From Pantoea brenneri (GTDB lineage: Bacteria > Pseudomonadota > Gammaproteobacteria > Enterobacterales > Enterobacteriaceae): DNA of 64,000 nt. Both the position numbers and the translations under genes were made by a program. Positions 30,062-40,332 of this stretch are shown in pieces (position 1 is the stretch's first letter; every line of letters starts with the position of its first letter). The notes below the pieces were generated by a model, which ran no database searches, was not told the origin of the DNA, and was given only the letters and a program-made list of their open reading frames with translations. The stretch lies in assembly GCA_002095305.1 (NCBI GenBank), contig MIEI01000020.1:1-64000 (forward strand). Reading direction: 5' to 3'.

Positions 30062-31624
30062 ATGTTAAAAAGAATAAAAGTGGTGACCAGTCTGATCGCG
30101 GTACTGGTGATCTTTGGCGCGCTCCAGCTGCTGTCTGGCAGCCTGTTCTGGTCAGCGCTGAACACCGACAAAGCGGCGTTTGCCCTGTCGCAAGTCGCCA
30201 ATCGTAACGTCACGGCGATGACCGACGCCTATATTTCGTTAAACAACAGCCGGACCACGCTGAACCGCGCCATGCTGCGACTGCAAACCAGCATGGCTTC
30301 ACAGATGAACGGCGGTCAGCTCGACGATCTGATGAACAAAGCTAACGCACAGTTAGCCGAAGCCGATCGTCACTTCCAGGTTTATTACAATCTGCCGGGC
30401 ACCGCAGGCATGGAGGTGTCGCTGCGTGACCGGCTGGAAGCTGATTACGCCCGCTACGACAGCGGCCTGAAAGAGATGATTAAAAGTCTGCAGGCGCGCG
30501 ATCTGGAAGGGATGTTCAAACAGAATATTGAACAGAAACAGGTAGCGATGCAGGGCAGCTACGGTGAGTGGCGCGCCCGTCAGACCGCACTGGCTGAGCA
30601 GGGAATCGAACAGAACCAGCAGGCCTTTACCCAGATGATGTGGCTGCTGGGCGTAATTGCCGTATCGGTGCTGGTGGTGATCGTCGCCTGCTGGTTTGGC
30701 CTGCGTCAGGTGCTGATTCAGCCGCTGCAACAGCTGCTGGCGCAGATCCGCGCGATCGCTTCTGGCGATTTGACGCAGCCGATCGTGGTGGAAGGACGCA
30801 ATGAAATGAGCCAGCTGGCGGCCGGCATTCAGGAAATGCAGCAGTCGCTGGTGATGACCGTCAGCAACGTGCGTGACGGATCTGACGCCATCTTTACCGG
30901 TGCCAGTGAGATCGCCGCCGGCAATAACGATCTCTCCGCCCGTACCGAAGAGCAGGCCGCCTCACTGGAGCAGACCGCCGCCAGCATGGAGCAGCTGACC
31001 GCCACGGTGAAACAGAACGCAGACAATGCACGTCAGGCGTCACAGCTGGCGCTGACCGCGTCAGAAACCGCTCAGCAGGGTGGCAAAGTGGTTGATGGCG
31101 TGGTCAGCACCATGAAAGAGATCGCCGGCAGTTCGAAGAAGATTGCCGACATCATCAGCGTGATTGACGGCATCGCCTTCCAGACCAACATCTTGGCGCT
31201 CAACGCCGCGGTGGAAGCCGCCCGGGCCGGTGAGCAGGGTCGCGGTTTTGCGGTGGTGGCCGGTGAAGTGCGTAACCTGGCGCAGCGCAGTGCTCAGGCA
31301 GCTAAAGAGATCAAAGGGTTGATCGAAGATTCGGTGGCGCGCGTCAACAGCGGCTCATTGCAGGTTGAAAGCGCCGGCAGCACCATGAACGATATCGTCG
31401 GGGCGGTAACCCGCGTGACCGACATCATGGGCGAGATCGCCTCGGCGTCTGATGAGCAGAGCCGTGGCATTGAGCAGGTCGGCCAGGCGGTTACCGAGAT
31501 GGATCGCGTCACCCAGCAGAACGCCTCACTGGTTGAACAATCCGCCGCGGCTGCTGCTGCACTGGAGCAGCAGGCCAGCGTGCTGACCCAGGCCGTCTCC
31601 GTATTTAAAGTCTCCCGCGCGTAA
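30062..31624 (+). CDS. methyl-accepting chemotaxis protein 2, no tether pentapeptide
   Basis: Inner-membrane chemoreceptor of 520 residues: N-terminal span (about residues 7-30), periplasmic four-helix ligand domain with the Arg cluster [14 protein letters not shown], second span about 190-210, HAMP ([20 protein letters not shown]), and the conserved signalling hairpin [20 protein letters not shown]. Its C-terminus stops at SVFKVSRA and lacks the NWETF-like CheR/CheB docking sequence that both neighbours have, so like E. coli Tap and Trg it should depend on assistance from the tethered receptors. Ligand unknown. Confidence 0.92.
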   Translation: MLKRIKVVTSLIAVLVIFGALQLLSGSLFWSALNTDKAAFALSQVANRNVTAMTDAYISLNNSRTTLNRAMLRLQTSMASQMNGGQLDDLMNKANAQLAEADRHFQVYYNLPGTAGMEVSLRDRLEADYARYDSGLKEMIKSLQARDLEGMFKQNIEQKQVAMQGSYGEWRARQTALAEQGIEQNQQAFTQMMWLLGVIAVSVLVVIVACWFGLRQVLIQPLQQLLAQIRAIASGDLTQPIVVEGRNEMSQLAAGIQEMQQSLVMTVSNVRDGSDAIFTGASEIAAGNNDLSARTEEQAASLEQTAASMEQLTATVKQNADNARQASQLALTASETAQQGGKVVDGVVSTMKEIAGSSKKIADIISVIDGIAFQTNILALNAAVEAARAGEQGRGFAVVAGEVRNLAQRSAQAAKEIKGLIEDSVARVNSGSLQVESAGSTMNDIVGAVTRVTDIMGEIASASDEQSRGIEQVGQAVTEMDRVTQQNASLVEQSAAAAAALEQQASVLTQAVSVFKVSRA

Positions 31625-31639
31625 TTTCTCTCCTCTCCT

Positions 31640-31669
31640 CACGGCGGCTGCGGTAAAGCCGCCGCCGTG
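31640..31669 (+). terminator. hairpin between MCP2 and MCP3
   Basis: CACGGCGGC pairs with GCCGCCGTG around a 12-base loop, 15 bases after the MCP2 stop. There is no T run, so it may be an mRNA 3' stabiliser rather than a terminator. Confidence 0.4.
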
Positions 31670-31671
31670 CA

Positions 31672-31698
31672 TAAAGTTCCCCTCCGATGCGCCGATAA
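31672..31698 (+). promoter_or_regulatory. strong sigma-28 promoter of the third MCP
   Basis: TAAAGTTC-N11-GCCGATAA differs from the FliA consensus TAAAGTTT-N11-GCCGATAA at one base. It is 33 bp before the Tsr-like receptor. Confidence 0.9.
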
Positions 31699-31730
31699 AT
31701 AGAAGCGAATCGCCAACCAATGAGGTGTGT

Positions 31731-33407
31731 ATGTTTAGTCGTGTACGTGTTGTGACCGGTCTGCTGTGCGTGCTGGCGCTGTTTGCGCTGCTGCAGCTGT
31801 TTTCCGGCGGAATGTTTTTCAAAACCGTTAGTTCAGATAAAGAAAATTTTGCTTATAACCAGCGTTTGAACACGCTGCAGCAGGCGATGGGCACCTCATG
31901 GGTTTCGCTGGTTCAGGCGCGTAACACCCTTAACCGCGCCGGTATTCGCTTCCTGCAGGATGCGCAGATGTCGGGATCGGGTGCCACGGTCAAAGAGCTG
32001 GTGGCGCTGGCGGGTGAGGAGCTGAAACAGGCCGAACTGGGCTATCAACAGTTCAATGCCAACCTGTCGGAAAAAGGCAAAAATGCCGATAACGTCAAGG
32101 CGCTGCAGGCCAACTACCAGGCGTACCACGACGCGCTGGCAGAGCTGATGGTGTTTTTCAACAGCGGCAACTTCAAGGGCTTTGTCGATCAGCCGACCCA
32201 GAGTTATCAGGACAAATTTCAGAAAGATTACAACGCCTGGCTGGAGTACAACCTGGTGCTGTCGAAGCAGGGCGTTCAGGCCAATGAACAGGCCTACAGC
32301 CGCTCAATCACCATCGTGATCGCGACGCTGGCCGTCACTCTGCTGATGATTATCCTGGTGTGGAACGTAATGCGCAGCGTACTGATCCGTCCTCTGCGTC
32401 AGAGCATTGAGCATATCCAGCATATTGCGCGCGGCGATTTGACTCAGCCGATTGATCTTTCAGTGCGTAACGAAATTGGCGAGTTGCTGACCTCATTACA
32501 GTACATGCAGCAGGAGCTGGTGCGCACCGTGCGTACCGTGCGCGACGGGTCTGACGCCATTTATACCGGTGCCAGCGAAATCGCCATCGGCAATAACGAT
32601 CTCTCATCGCGTACCGAACAGCAGGCCGCCTCGCTGGAGCAGACCGCTGCCAGCATGGAGCAGCTGACCGCAACCGTGAAGCAGAACGCCGAAAACGCCC
32701 GTCAGGCGTCGCAGCTGGCGCTCAACGCCTCAGAAACGGCCCAGCAGGGTGGCAAAGTGGTGGATGGCGTCGTGACCACCATGAAAGAGATTGCCGGTAG
32801 CTCGAAGAAGATTGCTGATATCACCAGCGTGATCGACGGCATCGCCTTCCAGACCAACATCCTGGCGCTCAACGCCGCGGTGGAAGCTGCCCGTGCCGGT
32901 GAACAGGGTCGCGGTTTTGCGGTGGTGGCGGGCGAGGTGCGCAGCCTGGCACAGCGCAGCGCGCAGGCCGCTAAAGAGATCAAAGGTCTGATTGAAGATT
33001 CGGTCAGCCGCGTCAATACAGGCTCGGTGCTGGTAGAGAGCGCCGGCGACACCATGAGCAACATCGTCAGTGCGGTGACGCGCGTCACCGACATCATGGG
33101 CGAAATCGCCTCGGCGTCGGATGAGCAGAGCCGCGGGATCGATCAGGTCGGTCTGGCCGTAACCGAGATGGATCGGGTTACGCAACAGAACGCCTCACTG
33201 GTGGAAGAGTCGGCTGCGGCGGCGGCGGCACTGGAAGATCAGGCCAGCCACTTAAAACAAGCGGTCTCAGTGTTCAATATTGGTAAAGAATTTGTCGCCC
33301 AGGCCGTTAACAAGACAACGGCGACAAAAAGCCTCCAGCTGGATGCGCCGTTAACCGTTGCCCGTCAGTCTGCCTCTCGCGGCGACGACAACTGGGAAAC
33401 CTTTTAA
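31731..33407 (+). CDS. Tsr-like serine chemoreceptor (MCP3)
   Basis: Chemoreceptor of 558 residues. The ligand domain closely tracks E. coli Tsr: [16 protein letters not shown] carries the three serine-binding Arg positions, and [13 protein letters not shown] matches FFDQPTQGYQDGF in Tsr, including the ligand-contact Thr. Two membrane spans, HAMP, methylation helices and the [20 protein letters not shown] tip follow, ending in NWETF for CheR/CheB docking. I chose ATG 31731 after TGAGG over a GTG six bases upstream. Serine as ligand is an inference from the binding residues. Confidence 0.92.
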   Translation: MFSRVRVVTGLLCVLALFALLQLFSGGMFFKTVSSDKENFAYNQRLNTLQQAMGTSWVSLVQARNTLNRAGIRFLQDAQMSGSGATVKELVALAGEELKQAELGYQQFNANLSEKGKNADNVKALQANYQAYHDALAELMVFFNSGNFKGFVDQPTQSYQDKFQKDYNAWLEYNLVLSKQGVQANEQAYSRSITIVIATLAVTLLMIILVWNVMRSVLIRPLRQSIEHIQHIARGDLTQPIDLSVRNEIGELLTSLQYMQQELVRTVRTVRDGSDAIYTGASEIAIGNNDLSSRTEQQAASLEQTAASMEQLTATVKQNAENARQASQLALNASETAQQGGKVVDGVVTTMKEIAGSSKKIADITSVIDGIAFQTNILALNAAVEAARAGEQGRGFAVVAGEVRSLAQRSAQAAKEIKGLIEDSVSRVNTGSVLVESAGDTMSNIVSAVTRVTDIMGEIASASDEQSRGIDQVGLAVTEMDRVTQQNASLVEESAAAAAALEDQASHLKQAVSVFNIGKEFVAQAVNKTTATKSLQLDAPLTVARQSASRGDDNWETF

Positions 33408-33490
33408 TCGCCTGGAAGGCCCGACCACCCTGTGGCAGTCGGGCATCGCAGCAGAAAATTAATGTGTTTTAGTTCAGGCCAGGTGCAGAA

Positions 33491-34360
33491 ATGAAAAAAT
33501 CGACATTCGAGCAAAATGAGACGACAACGCTGCTGTCGCAAATGGTGCAGCGCTTACCGCTCTCGGATACGCATTTCCGTCGCATCAGCCAGCTGATCTA
33601 TCAGCGTGCCGGTATCGTGCTGGCCGATCACAAGCGCGAGATGGTTTACAACCGTCTGGTTCGTCGTCTGCGTACGCTGAATATTGATGATTTCGGTCGT
33701 TACCTGGCGCTGCTGGAACACGATCCTAACAGCGCAGAGTGGCAGGCGTTTATCAATGCCCTGACCACCAACCTGACGGCGTTTTTCCGCGAGGCGCATC
33801 ACTTTCCAATTCTCGCGGAGCATGCCCGTAAGCGTCAGGGAACTTTCAGCGTCTGGAGTACCGCCGCGTCAACCGGTGAAGAGCCTTACTCGATTGCCAT
33901 GACGCTGGCCGAAACGCTGGGTACCGGACCGGGTAAGTTCCAGGTCCACGCCAGCGATATCGACACCCAGGTGCTGGAGAAAGCGGTGGCCGGCGTCTAT
34001 CGCCAGGAGGAATTGCGCACGCTGTCACCGGCGCAGCTGCAACGCTTCTTCCTGCGCGGCACCGGTCCTCACGCCGGGATGGTGCGGGTGCGTTCTGAAC
34101 TGGCCAGCATGGTCAGCTTTGCCCAGCTCAATCTGCTGGCCAATGACTGGGCGCTGCCGGGCCAGTTCGACGCCATTTTCTGCCGCAATGTGATGATCTA
34201 TTTCGATAAAGAGACGCAGGAGAAAATTCTGCGTCGGTTTGTTCCGCTGCTCAAGCCCGGCGGCATCCTGTTTGCCGGTCACTCAGAGAACTTCAGTCAG
34301 ATCAGTAAAGAGTTCTGGCTGCGCGGACAAACCGTCTATGGACTGACGAAGGAAAGATGA
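33491..34360 (+). CDS. cheR: chemotaxis methyltransferase CheR
   Basis: S-adenosylmethionine-dependent enzyme that methylates receptor glutamates during adaptation. The 289-residue product has the N-terminal helical domain ([19 protein letters not shown]), the AdoMet site ([16 protein letters not shown]) and [14 protein letters not shown] of the methyltransferase fold. E. coli CheR has 286 residues. ATG 33491 follows AGGTGCAG. Its stop overlaps the cheB start region. A 7-bp GCCCGAC/GTCGGGC hairpin (33419-33444) precedes the gene. Confidence 0.96.
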   Translation: MKKSTFEQNETTTLLSQMVQRLPLSDTHFRRISQLIYQRAGIVLADHKREMVYNRLVRRLRTLNIDDFGRYLALLEHDPNSAEWQAFINALTTNLTAFFREAHHFPILAEHARKRQGTFSVWSTAASTGEEPYSIAMTLAETLGTGPGKFQVHASDIDTQVLEKAVAGVYRQEELRTLSPAQLQRFFLRGTGPHAGMVRVRSELASMVSFAQLNLLANDWALPGQFDAIFCRNVMIYFDKETQEKILRRFVPLLKPGGILFAGHSENFSQISKEFWLRGQTVYGLTKER

Positions 34361-35409
34361 TGAGCAAAATCACCGTGATGTGCGTAGATGACTCTGCGCT
34401 GATGCGGCAACTGATGACGGAAATCATCAATAGCCATCCGGATATGGAGATGGTCGCTACGGCGCCCGATCCGTTAGTCGCCCGCGATCTGATTAAGCAG
34501 TTTAATCCGCAGGTGCTGACGCTGGATGTGGAAATGCCGCGCATGGATGGCCTCGACTTCCTCGAAAAACTGATGCGTTTACGGCCGATGCCGGTAGTGA
34601 TGGTCTCTTCGCTGACCGGCAAAGGCTCGGAAATTACCCTGCGGGCGCTGGAGCTGGGGGCGGTGGACTTCGTCACCAAGCCGCAGCTCGGCATCCGTGA
34701 AGGGATGCTGGCGTACAGCCAGATGATTGGCGACAAAATTCGTGCGGCGGCGCGCGCCCGACTGCACAACCGGGCGGCGATGCCGGTGCCGGTCGCGCTG
34801 AAGGCGGGTCCGCTGCTGAGTAGCGAGAAGTTGATTGCGATTGGCTCCTCTACCGGCGGCACCGAGGCGATTCGCCATGTGCTGCAGCCGCTGCCTGCCA
34901 CCAGTCCGGCGCTGCTGATTACCCAGCATATGCCGCCAGGTTTTACCCGCTCCTTCGCCGAGCGTCTGAACAAACTGTGTCAGATCACGGTGAAAGAAGC
35001 GGAAGACGGTGAACGTATTCTGCCGGGACACGCTTACATCGCGCCAGGTGCGATGCACATGGAGCTGGGCCGTAGCGGGGCCAACTATGTGGTGAAACTG
35101 AATGAAGGGCCACCGGTTAACCGGCATAAGCCTTCAGTGGATGTGCTGTTCAAATCGGTAGCGATCAACGCCGGACGAAATGCGGTCGGTGTGATCCTCA
35201 CCGGCATGGGCAACGACGGCGCGGCCGGGATGCTGGAAATGCATCGGGCCGGCGCCTGGACGATTGCCCAGAACGAAGCCAGCTGTGTGGTATTTGGCAT
35301 GCCGCGTGAGGCGATTGCCACAGGCGGCGTGAGCGAAGTGGTGGATTTAAGCAACATCAGCCAGCACATGCTGGCGAAAATTAGCGCCGGACAGGCATTG
35401 CGTATTTAA
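34360..35409 (+). CDS. cheB: protein-glutamate methylesterase CheB
   Basis: Removes receptor methyl groups and deamidates glutamines; activated by CheA phosphorylation. The 349-residue product has an N-terminal receiver (phospho-Asp in [13 protein letters not shown] near residue 56) and the C-terminal esterase with catalytic Ser in [10 protein letters not shown], His in ITQHMPPGF and Asp in [11 protein letters not shown] chose ATG 34360 (MSKITVM), which shares a base with the cheR stop TGA 34358-34360; an ATG three bases upstream is an alternative. Confidence 0.96.
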   Translation: MSKITVMCVDDSALMRQLMTEIINSHPDMEMVATAPDPLVARDLIKQFNPQVLTLDVEMPRMDGLDFLEKLMRLRPMPVVMVSSLTGKGSEITLRALELGAVDFVTKPQLGIREGMLAYSQMIGDKIRAAARARLHNRAAMPVPVALKAGPLLSSEKLIAIGSSTGGTEAIRHVLQPLPATSPALLITQHMPPGFTRSFAERLNKLCQITVKEAEDGERILPGHAYIAPGAMHMELGRSGANYVVKLNEGPPVNRHKPSVDVLFKSVAINAGRNAVGVILTGMGNDGAAGMLEMHRAGAWTIAQNEASCVVFGMPREAIATGGVSEVVDLSNISQHMLAKISAGQALRI

Positions 35410-35462
35410 CAGGCCCGTCCTGCCGGGCGAGATAACACAGGAGTAGATATGCTGATAAAAAC

Positions 35463-35837
35463 ATGCGCTTTTTGGTAGTAGACGACTTCAATACGATGCG
35501 TCGTATTGTACGTAACCTGCTGAAAGAGCTGGGCTTCAATAACGTAGAAGAAGCAGAAGACGGCGTGGACGCGCTGTCAAAGCTGAAAGCAGGTGGTTTT
35601 GACTTCGTCATTTCCGACTGGAACATGCCGAACATGGATGGCCTGCAGCTGCTGCAAACCATCCGTGCCGATGCTGCGATGAGCAGCCTGCCGGTATTGA
35701 TGGTGACCGCGGAAGCGAAAAAAGAAAACATTATTGCTGCCGCTCAGGCCGGCGCCAGTGGATACGTAGTGAAGCCATTTACTGCCGCCACGCTGGAAGA
35801 AAAACTGGGCAAAATTTTCGAAAAACTGGGCATGTAA
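35463..35837 (+). CDS. cheY: chemotaxis response regulator CheY, start disrupted
   Basis: Single-domain receiver that switches the motor by binding FliM. From [18 protein letters not shown] to [13 protein letters not shown] it is nearly E. coli CheY, with the acidic pocket VVDD, phospho-Asp in [16 protein letters not shown] Thr and YVVKPF Lys. The normal start is damaged: ATG 35449 after ACAGGAG reads ATGCTGATAAAAAC, whereas ATGGCTGATAAAAAC would give MADKN in frame and the usual 129 residues. One G appears lost after 35451. As written, the first usable ATG is 35463, without a good ribosome site, and the product lacks five N-terminal residues. A read error is likely. Confidence 0.9.
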   Translation: MRFLVVDDFNTMRRIVRNLLKELGFNNVEEAEDGVDALSKLKAGGFDFVISDWNMPNMDGLQLLQTIRADAAMSSLPVLMVTAEAKKENIIAAAQAGASGYVVKPFTAATLEEKLGKIFEKLGM

Positions 35838-35846
35838 GGAGATGTG

Positions 35847-36488
35847 ATGAGCGACCTTCCGAAACCAACTGAGGATGCCTCGGCACACGACATCATTACC
35901 CGCATCGGCTCTCTGACGCGTATGCTGCGCGATAGCCTGCGTGAGCTGGGGCTGGATAAAGCCATTGCCGATGCGGCTGAAGCCATTCCCGATGCCCGCG
36001 ATCGTCTGGATTATGTGGTGCAGATGACGGCGCAGGCCGCCGACCGTGCGTTGAACTGCGTTGAAGCGGCACAACCGCATCAGGATAAGATGGAAGCCGG
36101 GGCAACCCAGCTGAAAGGGCGTTGGGACCAATGGTTTGAAAACCCAATTGAACTGGCCGATGCGCGTGAGTTGGTGACGGATACTCGCGAATACCTTGCT
36201 GCCGTGCCGGATCATACGTCCTTTACCAACAAGCAGTTGCTTGAAATCATGATGGCGCAGGATTTCCAGGACCTGACCGGTCAGGTGATCAAACGCATGA
36301 TGGATGTTATCCAGGAAATTGAGCGCCAGCTGTTAATGGTGCTGCTGGAAAACATGCCGGAAGTCAGTGCCGAGAAGCGTCAGGAAGGCACCAGCCTGCT
36401 GAACGGTCCGCAGATCCACACCGATGCACCGGGCGTGGTAGCGAACCAGGATCAGGTTGATGACCTGCTGGATAGCTTAGGGTTTTAA
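35847..36488 (+). CDS. cheZ: CheY-P phosphatase CheZ
   Basis: Accelerates CheY-P dephosphorylation. The 213-residue product has the long four-helix-bundle segment with the catalytic Gln in [19 protein letters not shown] and the C-terminal CheY-binding peptide [13 protein letters not shown] chose ATG 35847 after AAGGAG; a GTG three bases upstream is the alternative. Ten bases separate it from cheY, so the two are cotranscribed. Confidence 0.96.
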   Translation: MSDLPKPTEDASAHDIITRIGSLTRMLRDSLRELGLDKAIADAAEAIPDARDRLDYVVQMTAQAADRALNCVEAAQPHQDKMEAGATQLKGRWDQWFENPIELADARELVTDTREYLAAVPDHTSFTNKQLLEIMMAQDFQDLTGQVIKRMMDVIQEIERQLLMVLLENMPEVSAEKRQEGTSLLNGPQIHTDAPGVVANQDQVDDLLDSLGF

Positions 36489-36548
36489 TCGCGACCGTCA
36501 GCCTGCGGGCTGGCGGGCTGCGTTGCCGTCCCTTTCTCTCACCGGGCC

Positions 36549-36575
36549 ACCAGACGGTGGGCCCGCTCTGCTTTA
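36549..36575 (+). terminator. imperfect terminator after cheZ
   Basis: ACCGGGCCACC pairs with GGTGGGCCCG with one bulge (a C fewer on the left arm) and is followed by CTCTGCTTTATT. It probably ends the che operon, leaving flhB under its own promoter. Confidence 0.5.
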
Positions 36576-36682
36576 TTAAACTCATCCGCCAAAGAACGCC
36601 TGTTTTTCCCGTCTTATCTGCGCTTTAACCCCAGCCAGTTTTGGCATTCTATGCTCAGAATTCTTGCCAACCGAGGTTTGTC

Positions 36683-37834
36683 GTGGCTGAAGAAAGTGAC
36701 GAGGACAAAACAGAATCGCCCACCGCGCACCGACTTGAAAAGGCGCGGGAAGATGGGCAGATCCCGCGTTCGCGCGAACTGACCTCATTACTGATGCTGC
36801 TGGCCGGCATCATGATCCTGTGGATGGGCGGCACCATGATGGCGCACCGTCTGGCGGGCATGGTGGCCACCGGTCTGCGTTTCGATCACGGCATGGTGAC
36901 CGATGATAAAATCATCATCAGCCATATCGGCAGCCTGATCGGCCAGGCGTTAATGGCGCTGCTGCCGCTGATGGGCGGACTGGTGCTGGTGGCGATTGCT
37001 GCGCCGATGCTGCTGGGCGGTATTGTGATCAGCGGCAAGTCGATCAAAGTCGATTTTACCAAGCTCAGCCCGCTGGCCGGTTTCAAGCGAATGTTTGCCG
37101 CCCAGGCCTGGACGGAGCTGTTCAAAGGCATCCTCAAGACCGTGCTGGTGGGCTGCGTTGCCTGCTGGTACATCTGGGTCCACTGGCCGGAGATGCTGCG
37201 GTTGATCAGCGAATCTCCGATCAACGCGCTGGTGCACGGCATGGATATGATTGCCATCTGCTGCACCCTGGTGATGCTGGGGCTGGTGCCGATGGTCGGT
37301 TACGACGTTTTCTGGCAGCTCTACAGCTATTACAAAAAGCTGCGTATGTCGCGTCAGGAAATCCGCGACGAACACAAACAGCAGGAGGGCGACCCGCACG
37401 TCAAAGGGCGTATCCGCCAGCAGATGCGCGCCGCGGCCCGCCGCCGGATGATGGCCGACGTGCCGAAAGCCGACGTGATCGTCACTAACCCGACGCACTA
37501 TTCAGTGGCGCTGCAGTACAACGAGAAGAAGATGAGCGCACCGAAGGTGATTGCCAAGGGCGCGGGCGAAATCGCCCTGAGAATTCGTGAACTGGGTGCG
37601 GAACACCGCATTCCGGTTCTGGAAGCACCGCCGCTGGCGCGTGCGCTATACCGACACACTGAAATTGGACAGCACATTCCGGGCGCGCTCTATGCGGCCG
37701 TGGCGGAAGTGCTGGCCTGGGTCTGGCAGTCGCGCCGCTGGAAGCGCGAAGGCGGCCTGATCCCAGCCAAACCGAAAAACCTGCCGGTCCCGGCAGAGAT
37801 GGACTTTGCAGGAGAGAGCAAAAACGATGGCTAA
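36683..37834 (+). CDS. flhB: flagellar export switch protein FlhB
   Basis: Inner-membrane component of the flagellar type III export gate that switches substrate class after autocleavage. The 383-residue product has four spans to about residue 210 and a cytoplasmic domain with the self-cleaving NPTH (IVTNPTHYSVALQY). GTG 36683, six bases after GAGG, gives the family N-terminus (MAEESDEDKTESPTAHRLEK); an open frame extends 14 codons upstream without similarity. E. coli FlhB has 382 residues. It overlaps flhA by 8 bp. Confidence 0.95.
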   Translation: MAEESDEDKTESPTAHRLEKAREDGQIPRSRELTSLLMLLAGIMILWMGGTMMAHRLAGMVATGLRFDHGMVTDDKIIISHIGSLIGQALMALLPLMGGLVLVAIAAPMLLGGIVISGKSIKVDFTKLSPLAGFKRMFAAQAWTELFKGILKTVLVGCVACWYIWVHWPEMLRLISESPINALVHGMDMIAICCTLVMLGLVPMVGYDVFWQLYSYYKKLRMSRQEIRDEHKQQEGDPHVKGRIRQQMRAAARRRMMADVPKADVIVTNPTHYSVALQYNEKKMSAPKVIAKGAGEIALRIRELGAEHRIPVLEAPPLARALYRHTEIGQHIPGALYAAVAEVLAWVWQSRRWKREGGLIPAKPKNLPVPAEMDFAGESKNDG

Positions 37835-39923
37835 TAACCTGGCCGCAAAACTACGTTTACCGGGCAACTTTAAAGATATGCAGTGGCAGGTGCTGGCGGG
37901 TCCGGTACTGATCCTGATGATCCTGTCGATGATGGTGCTGCCGTTACCGCCGTTCATCCTCGATCTGCTGTTCACCTTTAACATTGCGCTGTCGATCATG
38001 GTGCTGCTGGTGGCGATGTTCACCCAGCGTACCCTGGAGTTTGCGGCATTCCCGACCATTCTGCTGTTCTCCACCTTGCTGCGTCTGGCGCTGAACGTCG
38101 CCTCGACCCGTATTATTCTGATGGAAGGGCATACCGGCGCGGCAGCAGCAGGTCAGGTGGTTGAGGCCTTTGGCCACTTCCTGGTCGGCGGCAACTTCGC
38201 TATCGGTATCGTGGTGTTCATCATCCTGGTCATCATCAACTTTATGGTTATCACCAAGGGTGCTGGCCGTATCGCCGAAGTGGGCGCGCGCTTTGTGCTT
38301 GACGGGATGCCCGGCAAGCAGATGGCGATCGACGCCGACCTTAACGCCGGTTTAATCGGCGAAGATGAAGCCAAACGTCGCCGTTCAGAAGTGACCCAGG
38401 AAGCGGACTTCTACGGCTCAATGGACGGTGCCAGTAAGTTCGTCCGCGGCGATGCCATCGCCGGTATCATGATCATGGTGATCAACGTCATCGGCGGCCT
38501 GCTGGTCGGCGTGGTGCAGCACGGTATGGACGTGGGGCACGCGGCGGAAACCTATACCCTGCTGACCATCGGTGATGGTCTGGTGGCGCAGATCCCGGCG
38601 CTGGTGATCTCCACCGCCGCGGGCGTAATCGTTACGCGTGTGGCGACCGATCAGGACGTGGGCGAGCAGATGGTAACCCAGCTGTTCAAAGATCCGCGCG
38701 TGCTGATGCTGAGTGCCGGCGTCATCGGCCTGCTCGGGCTGGTACCCGGCATGCCAAACTTCGTCTTCCTGCTGTTTACCGCCGCCTTACTCGGCCTGGC
38801 CTGGTGGCTGCGCGGTCGGGAAATGCAGCCGAACAAGAAGATGGAAGCGACGCCGGGCAGCCTGACTAAAACCCCGGAAACACCGGCTAGCGCAGAAGCC
38901 TCCTGGACCGATGTGCAACTGGAAGATACGCTGGGGATGGAAGTAGGTTACCGCCTGATTCCGATGGTCGATCATCTGCAAAATGGTGAGCTGCTGGGCC
39001 GTATCCGCAGTATCCGTAAAAAGGTGGCGCAGGATGTCGGCTTCCTGCCGCCGGTGGTGCATATCCGTGACAACATGGAACTGCCGCCGGCGCGCTACCG
39101 TATTCTGATGAAAGGAGTCGAAATCGGCAGCGGCGATGCCTACCCGGGCCGCTGGATGGCGATTAACCCGGGCACCGCAGCGGGCAGTCTGCCGGGTGAA
39201 GCAACCGTCGATCCGGCGTTCGGGCTGGCGGCCGTCTGGATTGACAGCGCGCTCAAAGAGCAGGCGCAAATCCAGGGCTTTACCGTGGTTGAAGCCAGTA
39301 CCGTGGTGGCAACGCACCTGAATCACCTGATTGGACAATACGCCAGCGAGCTGTTTGGCCGTCAGGAAGCGCAGCAATTGCTGGATCGCGTGACCCAGGA
39401 GATGCCGAAGCTGACCGAAGATCTGGTGCCGGGCGTGATCAGCCTGACCACGCTGCACAAGGTGCTGCAAAACCTGCTGGTGGAGCGGGTGTCGATTCGC
39501 GATATGCGCACCATCATCGAAACTCTGGCCGAGCATGCGCCGGTACAAAGCGATCCGCAGGAGCTGACCAGCGTGGTGCGCGTGGCGCTGGGTCGCGCCA
39601 TTACTCAGCAGTGGTTCCCCGGCAATGATGAAGTGCAGGTGATCGGACTGGATGCCACGCTGGAACGCTTGCTGCTGCAGGCGTTGCAGGGCGGTGGTGG
39701 ACTGGAGCCAGGTCTGGCCGATCGGCTGTTAAGCCAGGCGCAGGCGGCGTTGCAGCGTCAGGAAATGCTCGGCGCACCGCCGGTGCTGCTGGTCAATCAT
39801 CCGCTACGCGCCTTGCTGGCCCGCTTCCTGCGTCGCAATCTGCCGCAGCTGGTGGTGCTGTCTAACCTCGAACTGAGCGACAACCGTCAGATTCGCATGA
39901 CCGCCACCATCGGAGGCAAATAA
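37827..39923 (+). CDS. flhA: flagellar export gate protein FlhA
   Basis: Main inner-membrane gate of flagellar type III secretion. The 698-residue product has about eight spans in the first 320 residues, the FHIPEP signature zone (VASTRIILMEGHTGAAAAG, FVLDGMPGKQMAIDADL) and the C-terminal cytoplasmic ring domain. ATG 37827 gives MANNLAAKLRLPGN, matching E. coli MSNLAAMLRLPAN; an ATG 21 bases upstream lies within flhB. Its stop overlaps flhE (TAATG). Confidence 0.96.
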   Translation: MANNLAAKLRLPGNFKDMQWQVLAGPVLILMILSMMVLPLPPFILDLLFTFNIALSIMVLLVAMFTQRTLEFAAFPTILLFSTLLRLALNVASTRIILMEGHTGAAAAGQVVEAFGHFLVGGNFAIGIVVFIILVIINFMVITKGAGRIAEVGARFVLDGMPGKQMAIDADLNAGLIGEDEAKRRRSEVTQEADFYGSMDGASKFVRGDAIAGIMIMVINVIGGLLVGVVQHGMDVGHAAETYTLLTIGDGLVAQIPALVISTAAGVIVTRVATDQDVGEQMVTQLFKDPRVLMLSAGVIGLLGLVPGMPNFVFLLFTAALLGLAWWLRGREMQPNKKMEATPGSLTKTPETPASAEASWTDVQLEDTLGMEVGYRLIPMVDHLQNGELLGRIRSIRKKVAQDVGFLPPVVHIRDNMELPPARYRILMKGVEIGSGDAYPGRWMAINPGTAAGSLPGEATVDPAFGLAAVWIDSALKEQAQIQGFTVVEASTVVATHLNHLIGQYASELFGRQEAQQLLDRVTQEMPKLTEDLVPGVISLTTLHKVLQNLLVERVSIRDMRTIIETLAEHAPVQSDPQELTSVVRVALGRAITQQWFPGNDEVQVIGLDATLERLLLQALQGGGGLEPGLADRLLSQAQAALQRQEMLGAPPVLLVNHPLRALLARFLRRNLPQLVVLSNLELSDNRQIRMTATIGGK

Positions 39924-40315
39924 TGCGCTGGATGATGGCGTTGGGATTAATGCTGCCGCTGCTGGCTCAGGCGGCCGGTGGTGCGTGGCAGGCCAGCGCC
40001 AGTGGTCCGCTGCTGGCCAACCGCGGCAGCTGGCAGCGCAGCCAGCCGCTGACGGCACCGGCTAACCTTAGCGGCGAGATCAGCGTGGTTAACTGGCGTT
40101 ATCAACTGAGCAAACCGGCCCCGTCCGGGCTGGAAGTGCGGCTGTGCGGCGCGCAACGCTGCACTACGCTGGAAGGCGCCAGCGGCACCACCCGTGGCCT
40201 GGCACATCTCAGCGCCGATGAAACGCTGCATATGGTGTTTGGTTTTGCCGGCAGCGGCGCGCTGCCGCCGGGCTTGCGGGTCGTCAGCAGCGAAGTGATG
40301 GTGAATTACCAGTAG
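39923..40315 (+). CDS. flhE: flagellar accessory protein FlhE
   Basis: Small periplasmic protein of flhBAE; in Salmonella it limits proton leak through the export gate and is tied to swarming. The 130-residue product has a signal peptide (MRWMMALGLMLPLLAQAAG) and the paired Cys in VRLCGAQRCTTLEG, and its length equals E. coli FlhE. ATG 39923 overlaps the flhA stop. Confidence 0.92.
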   Translation: MRWMMALGLMLPLLAQAAGGAWQASASGPLLANRGSWQRSQPLTAPANLSGEISVVNWRYQLSKPAPSGLEVRLCGAQRCTTLEGASGTTRGLAHLSADETLHMVFGFAGSGALPPGLRVVSSEVMVNYQ

Positions 40316-40332
40316 CGGCGGGATGAGGCGTA

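Noticed and set aside
33419-33444. GCCCGAC/GTCGGGC hairpin between MCP3 and cheR
   Set aside because: No T run follows, so I did not call it a terminator; it is mentioned under cheR.
36641-36682. Upstream extension of flhB to ATG 36641
   Set aside because: The extra 14 residues have no similarity to FlhB, and GTG 36683 has the ribosome site and the conserved N-terminus.
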